Below, piece by piece: positions 5,605 through 10,285 of a stretch of DNA of 10,285 nt. The stretch is from the NCBI GenBank assembly GCA_031255695.1, contig JAIRSA010000202.1:1-10285 (forward strand). The letters are read 5' to 3'. Position numbers and translations under genes: made by a program. A model generated the notes under the pieces. That model was not told where the DNA came from and ran no database searches. It saw only the letters and a program-made list of their open reading frames with translations. This DNA is from Eubacteriales Family XIII. Incertae Sedis bacterium (GTDB lineage Bacteria > Bacillota > Clostridia > Peptostreptococcales > Anaerovoracaceae). Every line of letters starts with the position of its first letter. The stretch's first letter is position 1.

Positions 5605-8379
5605 CTAGCTCAGCTTGCCGCAGCAGTTCTTATACTTCTTGCCGCTCCCGCAGGGGCAGGGATCGTTCCTGCCTACCTTCTCGCCGTCGCGCCTGTATGT
5701 CTCCTGTTTCTTCGGGCGCTCAGGGGGCTGCGCCCCCCGTGGCAGCGGCTGCCCCTCCGCGCCCACGGCCATATCGGCCTGGCGCGCCTGGGGCTCCTCG
5801 GCGTAGTCCGCCTTCCTGCCCGCGCCTATGGCGGCGACCATGCGCCGCTCCGTATTGGTCTGTATGGTCACATTATAGCAATAGCGTACGGTATCCTCGC
5901 GTATCGTCCTTATCATGAGCTCAAACATGTCGAAGCCCTCGGCGGCGTACGCCTTGGCGGGATCCTGCTGCCCCAGGGCACGCAGGCCTATGCCGTGCCG
6001 CAGCTGATCCATGGCGTCGATGTGGTCCATCCACTTGCTGTCGACGACCCTGAGCAGGATCATCCGCTCAAGCTCCCTCATGCGCTCGGCGCCGATCTCG
6101 TTCTCCTTCTCCACGTACAGGCGCTCCAGCTCTTCCACGGCGTATGACCTGAGCTTGTCCGGCGTGAGCGAGCGCATGTCGTCCTCGCTGTAGCGCGGCG
6201 CGTTGAACGATGGGCTGATCCTGTGCATTGCCGACCAGAGGGACTGGAAATCCCATTCCTCGGAGAATTTGGAGCCCACCACGGCGCTCTCCACCGCCTC
6301 GTCGATAAGCTCCTCCGTCATGGCTGATATGTGCTCCCTCAGATCCTCGCCGTTGAGCACCTTGCGGCGCTCGGTATATATGACCTCCCGCTGCTTGTTC
6401 ATTACATTGTCGTATTGCAGGACATATTTACGTATCGAGAAGTTCCTGCCCTCGACGCGTTTCTGCGCGTTCTCAATCGACTTGGTCAGCATGCCCGCCT
6501 CTATGGGCTCGTCTTCCTTCACGCCCAGGCGGCTCACGATGCCCTGCATGCGGTCACCGCCGAAGCGCCGCATGAGATCGTCCTCCATCGATATGAAGAA
6601 CTGTGTCGAGCCTGGATCTCCCTGCCGGCCGGAACGCCCTCTGAGCTGGTTGTCGATACGCCGCGATTCATGGCGCTCTGTGCCGATGATGTGGAGGCCG
6701 CCCAGCTCGATCACCTTCTGCTGCTCGTCCGCCCGTTCGGCCTTGTACATTTCGTAGAGCTTCCTGAACTCTGTGCGCGCCGCCACCAGCGCCGGATCCT
6801 CAAGCGGTATCAGGCTTGACGCATAGGAGATCGCCTCTTCGTTATAATCCCGCTTGCGCATCTCCTTCTTCGCTTCGAACTCCGGGTTCCCGCCGAGTAT
6901 GATGTCCGTGCCGCGGCCGGCCATATTGGTCGCTATGGTCACGGAATTCATCCTGCCGGCCTCGGAGACTATCTCCGCTTCCTTCTCGTGGTGCTTGGCG
7001 TTCAGCACTTTGTGCGGCACCCCGTTCCTCTTCAGCATGTCGCTGATCAGTTCCGAGCGCTCTATGGATATGGTGCCGACCAGTATGGGCTGCCCCTTCT
7101 CGTAGCGCTCCACGATGTTCGCCACAAGCGCCTTGAATTTGCCCTTTTCGGTAGCGTATATCGAGTCTTCGCCGTCGTTCCTCACTATGGGCTTGTTCGT
7201 GGGTATCTCGACGACGTCCATATTGTATATGTCCCTAAACTCGTCCTCTTCCGTCCTGGCAGTACCTGTCATGCCTGACAGTTTTTGGTACATCCTGAAA
7301 TAGTTCTGTATGGTTATGGTGGCCAGGGTCTTCGACTCCTGGCGGATATTCAGCCCTTCCTTGGCCTCTATCGCCTGGTGCAGGCCGTCGCTGTACCGCC
7401 TGCCGAACATGAGCCTCCCCGTGAACTCGTCCACGATGATGATCTCGCCGTCCTTGGCGATATAGTCGACGTCGCGCTGCATGAGGTTGCGGGCCTTCAG
7501 CGCCTGTATGACGTGATGGTTGACCTCCATGTTCTCCGGGTCGGAGAAGTTCTCGATCTTGAAATAATTCTCGGCCTTTTCGACGCCGCCCTCCGTGAGC
7601 GAGACTGTCCTGTCCTTCTCGTCCATAGTGAAGTCCTCTTCAAGCCGGAGGCCCTTCACAAACCTGTCCGCGACCACGTAGAGATCCGTGGACTTGTCGC
7701 CCTGCCCTGATATTATGAGGGGGGTGCGCGCCTCGTCGATCAGTATGCTGTCCACCTCGTCCACTATGGCGTAGTTCAGCATGCGCTGCGTAAGGTCCTC
7801 CTTGTAGCTGACCATATTGTCGCGGAGGTAGTCGAAGCCGAATTCGTTGTTGGTGCCGTATGTGATGTCGGCCATGTAGGCCGCCTTCCTGTCCTCGTTC
7901 GTGATCCCATGGACGACGCAGCCGACGGTCAGGCCCAGGAAGGTGTAGAGCTTGCCCATCCATTCCATGTCGCGCTTCGCGAGGTAGTCGTTGACGGTCA
8001 CGACATGCACGCCTTCGCCGGGCAGCGCGTTCAGGTAGGCGGCGAGCGTGGCCACCAGCGTTTTGCCTTCGCCCGTCTTCATTTCCGCGATCCTGCCCTG
8101 ATGCAGCACGATGCCGCCGATCACCTGCACCTTGAAGTGCTTCATGCCGAGGCTGCGCCAGGCCGCCTCGCGGCATACCGCGAATGCCTCCGGCAGTATG
8201 TCGTCCAGCGTCTCGCCGCCGGCCAGGCGCTCGCGGAACTCGGCTGTCTTGAGCCGCAGCCCCTCGTCCGTCAGCGCTTCCGTCTCGGCCTCCCGCGCCA
8301 TGACGAGATCCGCTATTTTCTCTACTTTCTTGACTTCCTTCGTGTTAAGGTCGCCGAATATTTTTTCTAATAGGCCCAT
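5605..8379 (-). CDS. secA: Preprotein translocase ATPase SecA
   Basis: SecA is the ATP-driven motor that pushes unfolded secretory proteins through SecYEG. The 924 residues hold: Walker A MKTGEGKT at 100-107, DEVD at 207-210 followed by SILIDEARTP, the preprotein cross-linking region after it, the second motor domain with MAGRGTDIILGGNPEF and RSGRQGDPGSTQFF, then the helical wing and scaffold. The C-terminal tail ends in NDPCPCGSGKKYKNCCG, the cysteine metal-binding motif used for SecB or ribosome contact. Length is above the 841 of Bacillus but common among clostridia. Start ATG at 8379-8377 is preferred over the in-frame TTG two codons earlier, because GAAGGG lies nine bases before the ATG but only three before the TTG, and MGLLEKIFGD is the usual N-terminus. 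It follows aspartate kinase by 42 bp and probably shares its transcript. The stop is TAG. Complete, with no missing key residue. Confidence 0.98.
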   Translation of the reverse strand: MGLLEKIFGDLNTKEVKKVEKIADLVMAREAETEALTDEGLRLKTAEFRERLAGGETLDDILPEAFAVCREAAWRSLGMKHFKVQVIGGIVLHQGRIAEMKTGEGKTLVATLAAYLNALPGEGVHVVTVNDYLAKRDMEWMGKLYTFLGLTVGCVVHGITNEDRKAAYMADITYGTNNEFGFDYLRDNMVSYKEDLTQRMLNYAIVDEVDSILIDEARTPLIISGQGDKSTDLYVVADRFVKGLRLEEDFTMDEKDRTVSLTEGGVEKAENYFKIENFSDPENMEVNHHVIQALKARNLMQRDVDYIAKDGEIIIVDEFTGRLMFGRRYSDGLHQAIEAKEGLNIRQESKTLATITIQNYFRMYQKLSGMTGTARTEEDEFRDIYNMDVVEIPTNKPIVRNDGEDSIYATEKGKFKALVANIVERYEKGQPILVGTISIERSELISDMLKRNGVPHKVLNAKHHEKEAEIVSEAGRMNSVTIATNMAGRGTDIILGGNPEFEAKKEMRKRDYNEEAISYASSLIPLEDPALVAARTEFRKLYEMYKAERADEQQKVIELGGLHIIGTERHESRRIDNQLRGRSGRQGDPGSTQFFISMEDDLMRRFGGDRMQGIVSRLGVKEDEPIEAGMLTKSIENAQKRVEGRNFSIRKYVLQYDNVMNKQREVIYTERRKVLNGEDLREHISAMTEELIDEAVESAVVGSKFSEEWDFQSLWSAMHRISPSFNAPRYSEDDMRSLTPDKLRSYAVEELERLYVEKENEIGAERMRELERMILLRVVDSKWMDHIDAMDQLRHGIGLRALGQQDPAKAYAAEGFDMFELMIRTIREDTVRYCYNVTIQTNTERRMVAAIGAGRKADYAEEPQARQADMAVGAEGQPLPRGAQPPERPKKQETYRRDGEKVGRNDPCPCGSGKKYKNCCGKLS

Positions 8380-8421
8380 TTTCAAGATCCCTTCTTTCGA
8401 TATGGCGGCGCCGCAGCGGCA

Positions 8422-9738
8422 TCAGCCTACAAAGGCATTGTATATGGCCCTTACCGCGTTTTCGAAATCCTTGTTTTCGACGCCGATGATAATGTTCATT
8501 TCGCTAGATCCCTGATCGATCATGCGTATATTTATGCCGGCGTCGTAAAGCGCCCCGAAGAGCCTCGCCGAAACGCCGGGGCGGGACGCCATGCCTATGC
8601 CCACCGTCGCGATAAGCGCCATGTCGTCAAACACCTCTATGCTGTCGGGCTGCGCCTTGCGCTCAAAATCTTCTATTATGTCTGTTATCTTGTCCTCTAG
8701 GTAGCTCTTCGCGACGACTATGGACACAGTGTCGACGCCGCTGGGTATATGCTCCACCGGGATATTGTAGTCCTCGAACACGCTGAGCAGCCGCCGTATG
8801 AACCCGACCTCCGTGCTCATCATGTTCTTGTACACGGCCATGACCGTGAAGTCCTTGCTGCCGGCAATGCCGGTGATGATGCCTACGCTGTCGCGCGCGT
8901 CCTCCTCCGCGGTGATGATGGTGCCCGGCGCGTCGGGGTCGTTCGTGTTCCGTATATTGATCGGTATGTTCGCCTGCCTGGCCGGATATATGGCATTTTC
9001 ATGAAGCACGGAGGCGCCCATGTAGGACAGCTCGCGCAGCTCCATGTACGACAGGCGGCTTATCGCCTTGGGGCTCTTCACTATGCGCGGGTCCGCCATC
9101 AGGAAACCCGACACGTCCGTCCAGTTCTCATACATGTCGGCGTCCGCCGCGCTGGCGACTATGGCGCCCGTTATGTCCGATCCCCCCCTTGAGAATGTCT
9201 TTATGCGCCCGTCGGGATATGAGCCATAAAAGCCCGGCAATACCGCCTTTTCGTGCTTCGCCAGCTCTGCCTTCAGGGTCTCCCGCGTCTCTTCGTGCAG
9301 GTATTTCCCTTTTTTGTCAAACAGGACCAGACCTACCGCGTCGACGAAATCGTAGCCCAGATAGGCCGCGATGATCAAAGCGTTCAGGTACTCGCCCCTG
9401 CTGGCAATATAGTCGGCCGAGGGGCCGTCTTGCAGGGCGGCCCGTATCTCTTCGAACTTGCCCGCGATATCGACATCCACGCCCAGCGTAAGCGCCATAG
9501 CCGCGAACCGGTCCTGTACGACCTGGAATACCTGGTCGTACGGCGCGTTGTGGTCTATCTGCGCTTTGCAGAGATAGAGCAGGTCCGTGATCTTGTTGTC
9601 GCTGTCGAAGCGCTTGCCCGGCGCCGAAACGACGACGTACCGCCTATCAGGATCCGATGTCACGATTTTCTTGATTTTTTCTATCTGTATGGCGTCCGCT
9701 ACCGATGTGCCGCCAAATTTAGCCACTTTAACTCCCAT
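8422..9738 (-). CDS. Aspartate kinase (monofunctional, YclM/AK III-like)
   Basis: Phosphorylates L-aspartate to 4-aspartyl phosphate, the first step toward lysine, diaminopimelate, threonine and methionine; cytoplasmic. 438 residues. The N-terminal kinase domain shows KFGGTS (residues 7-12), the VVVSAPGKR...ITDLL stretch, and FSRGGSDITGAIVA for substrate and nucleotide binding. Two C-terminal ACT domains follow: one around VMAVYKNMMSTEVGFIRRLL, the other around IATVGIGMASRPGVSARLF to the end, which typically bind the feedback amino acid. VVVSAPGKR is reminiscent of the Bacillus YclM (threonine-controlled) class, but the effector cannot be read from sequence, so no symbol is given. No homoserine dehydrogenase domain is fused. 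Start ATG at 9738; GGAGGG lies 12 bases upstream, a rather long spacing. The promoter at 9812-9840 should drive it. No lysine riboswitch fits in its leader. Stop TGA. Confidence 0.95.
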   Translation of the reverse strand: MGVKVAKFGGTSVADAIQIEKIKKIVTSDPDRRYVVVSAPGKRFDSDNKITDLLYLCKAQIDHNAPYDQVFQVVQDRFAAMALTLGVDVDIAGKFEEIRAALQDGPSADYIASRGEYLNALIIAAYLGYDFVDAVGLVLFDKKGKYLHEETRETLKAELAKHEKAVLPGFYGSYPDGRIKTFSRGGSDITGAIVASAADADMYENWTDVSGFLMADPRIVKSPKAISRLSYMELRELSYMGASVLHENAIYPARQANIPINIRNTNDPDAPGTIITAEEDARDSVGIITGIAGSKDFTVMAVYKNMMSTEVGFIRRLLSVFEDYNIPVEHIPSGVDTVSIVVAKSYLEDKITDIIEDFERKAQPDSIEVFDDMALIATVGIGMASRPGVSARLFGALYDAGINIRMIDQGSSEMNIIIGVENKDFENAVRAIYNAFVG

Positions 9739-9811
9739 TGCCGCCGAGTGCCCTCCGTAAACATTCTACATTGACTATACGCCCAATTAATAACATCAGT
9801 ACTAAACTATA

Positions 9812-9840
9812 ATTTTATCAAAAGAACTCGTAAAGGTCAA
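9812..9840 (-). promoter_or_regulatory. Sigma-A/sigma-70-type promoter upstream of aspartate kinase
   Basis: On the minus strand, TTGACC (9840-9835) and TAAAAT (9817-9812) are separated by exactly 17 bp; each hexamer matches the consensus at five of six positions. It lies in the only AT-rich stretch of the window. Transcription would begin near 9805, giving a leader of about 67 bases before the aspartate kinase ATG. It is the only convincing promoter I found, so secA and genes beyond may depend on it. Confidence 0.65.
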
Positions 9841-9865
9841 CGGCTGTGGGAATTTTGCGCATGAA

Positions 9866-9886
9866 TTTTGGCCAAACTTTTGGCCA
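9866..9886. promoter_or_regulatory. Palindrome and direct repeat of TTTTGGCCA upstream of the promoter
   Basis: TTTTGGCCA occurs at 9866-9874 and 9878-9886, a 12-bp offset. The two copies also form an inverted repeat, TGGCCAAA and TTTGGCCA (9869-9876 and 9879-9886). The element lies 26-46 bp upstream of the -35 hexamer, where an activator could bind. As RNA it would form a hairpin, but no T-run follows on either strand, so it is not an intrinsic terminator. Regulatory role is inference. Confidence 0.35.
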
Positions 9887-9895
9887 GCTTCGTCG

Positions 9896-10030
9896 CGCGG
9901 GCCTTCGGCCGCAGGGCCTGCGCCACAGATCACGGGCCCTAGGCCACAAGGCCTGCGCCACAGATCACGGGCCCTAGGCCACAGGGTCTGCGCCACAGAT
10001 CACGGGCCCTAGACCGCCAGGCCTACGCCA
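9896..10030. repeat. 35-bp tandem repeat array, three full units plus degenerate ends
   Basis: Full units are 9915-9949, 9950-9984 and 9985-10019. Units 1 and 2 differ at one base; units 2 and 3 at five. A central stretch of 25 bp (unit positions 4-28, ending in GGGCCCTAG) is identical in all three. A half unit at 9896-9914 matches 15 of 19 positions, and the first 11 bases of another unit, with one change, fill 10020-10030, ending at the stop codon of the upstream gene (10031-10033). The units are contiguous without spacers, so this is not CRISPR. Unit positions 1-5 and 27-31 are complementary (GGCCT/AGGCC; GGTCT/AGACC in unit 3). With 9812-9886 this accounts for most of the 292-bp gap between the two genes. 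Confidence 0.93.
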
Positions 10031-10285
10031 TTATTTCAGGGCTTCGGAAAAATCCTCGGCCAAGCCTTCGTCCCGGACGATCTTGCGTTTGAAAGCCGCA
10101 AATATAGATGAGCGGGCAAGCTCCTTCTCTATCTCCTCGCGATAGGTCTCCGGTTTTTCGCTGTGCGCGCTGCCGCCCTGGCCCGGCTCGCCCTTGAGCA
10201 GTTTCCTGTAGGCATCTATGAGCCACCGGAATCCATGGATCTCATTACTGCATTTATTCCTCAGATTCGTGCATTCCAGCCTTTT
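10031..10285 (-). CDS. Unrecognised protein, C-terminal 84 residues (start beyond window edge)
   Basis: An open frame runs from the right edge to TAA at 10033-10031, with 84 residues visible. It holds two cysteines near the visible start (CTNLRNKC, spaced by six), a hydrophobic/aromatic stretch GFRWLIDAYRKLLKG, a Gly/Ser-rich joint (GQGGSAHSE), then a charged helix-like end (YREEIEKELARSS, IFAAFKRKIVRDE). No signal peptide or membrane segment is visible. I do not recognise the family and assign no function. It is judged real because the frame is open to the edge, the amino-acid composition is protein-like and well mixed, unlike the repeat DNA next to it, and it lies in the same direction as all its neighbours. 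The 35-bp repeat array begins directly at its stop codon. An internal GTG or TTG could make a shorter product. Confidence 0.6.
   Translation of the reverse strand, partial: KRLECTNLRNKCSNEIHGFRWLIDAYRKLLKGEPGQGGSAHSEKPETYREEIEKELARSSIFAAFKRKIVRDEGLAEDFSEALK

Noticed and set aside
9739..9811. Lysine riboswitch (L-box) ahead of aspartate kinase
   Set aside because: The leader from the predicted start point is about 67 bases, far shorter than the roughly 170-base L-box, and I see none of its paired elements.
9869..9886. Intrinsic terminator formed by the TGGCCA palindrome
   Set aside because: The stem is short and no T-run follows it on either strand.
9802..9996. 64-codon minus-strand frame spanning the repeats and promoter
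   Set aside because: Its first half is only the 35-bp repeat, which shifts frame every unit, and its second half is the AT-rich promoter region.
9915..10030. CRISPR array
   Set aside because: Units follow one another without spacers, only three full copies exist, and no cas gene is in the window.

Overview
The window is a run of seven genes, all read on the minus strand. In transcription order (right to left) they are: the 3' end of an unrecognised gene (10285-10031), aspartate kinase (9738-8422), secA (8379-5605), prfB (5372-4271), a Tex-family gene (4161-1669), a PpaX-like HAD phosphatase (1589-933) and the 5' part of a YitT-family membrane protein (644 to beyond base 1). The content is ordinary core metabolism, secretion and translation. 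I see no transposase, integrase, phage gene, CRISPR array, tRNA, rRNA or defence gene.

The set points to a member of the Bacillota, most likely a GC-rich anaerobic clostridium. The reasons are an aspartokinase of the Bacillus YclM type, a SecA with a C-terminal cysteine metal-binding tail, a PpaX-like phosphatase, a YitT protein, strong purine-rich ribosome binding sites, and a sigma-A-type promoter. Coding sequence is GC-rich but uses the isoleucine codon ATA often. Four of six visible stop codons are TGA, the codon read by RF2, whose gene is here. The genus cannot be fixed from this window.

Right end (9739-10285): an unknown C-terminal coding fragment, then a 35-bp tandem repeat array starting right at its stop codon, then a TGGCCA-containing palindrome, then a good promoter (TTGACC, 17 bp, TAAAAT) that should drive aspartate kinase. 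Middle (4271-9738): aspartate kinase and secA are 42 bp apart. secA and prfB are separated by 232 bp of GC-rich repetitive DNA. prfB carries the classical in-frame UGA that requires a +1 frameshift, so its CDS is in two frames. Left half (1-4270): a Tex gene with a TTG start and an unusual Gly/Ala-rich insertion, a HAD phosphatase closely behind it, a 270-bp degenerate repeat block that begins inside the last codons of the HAD gene, and the YitT gene.

No other promoter and no intrinsic terminator with a T-run was found, so transcription from the promoter at 9812-9840 may run through several genes; this is inference. The functions (lysine/threonine precursor supply, protein export, translation termination, RNA-linked Tex, pyrophosphate or phosphate-ester hydrolysis, membrane protein) do not form one pathway.

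The least ordinary material is the DNA between and within genes. There are three different GC-rich repeat blocks beginning at or within a few bases of stop codons, a 10-mer shared by two of them, one compensatory base-pair change in the 35-bp array, and in-frame low-complexity growth inside Tex. I do not see convincing evidence of a new multi-gene system.
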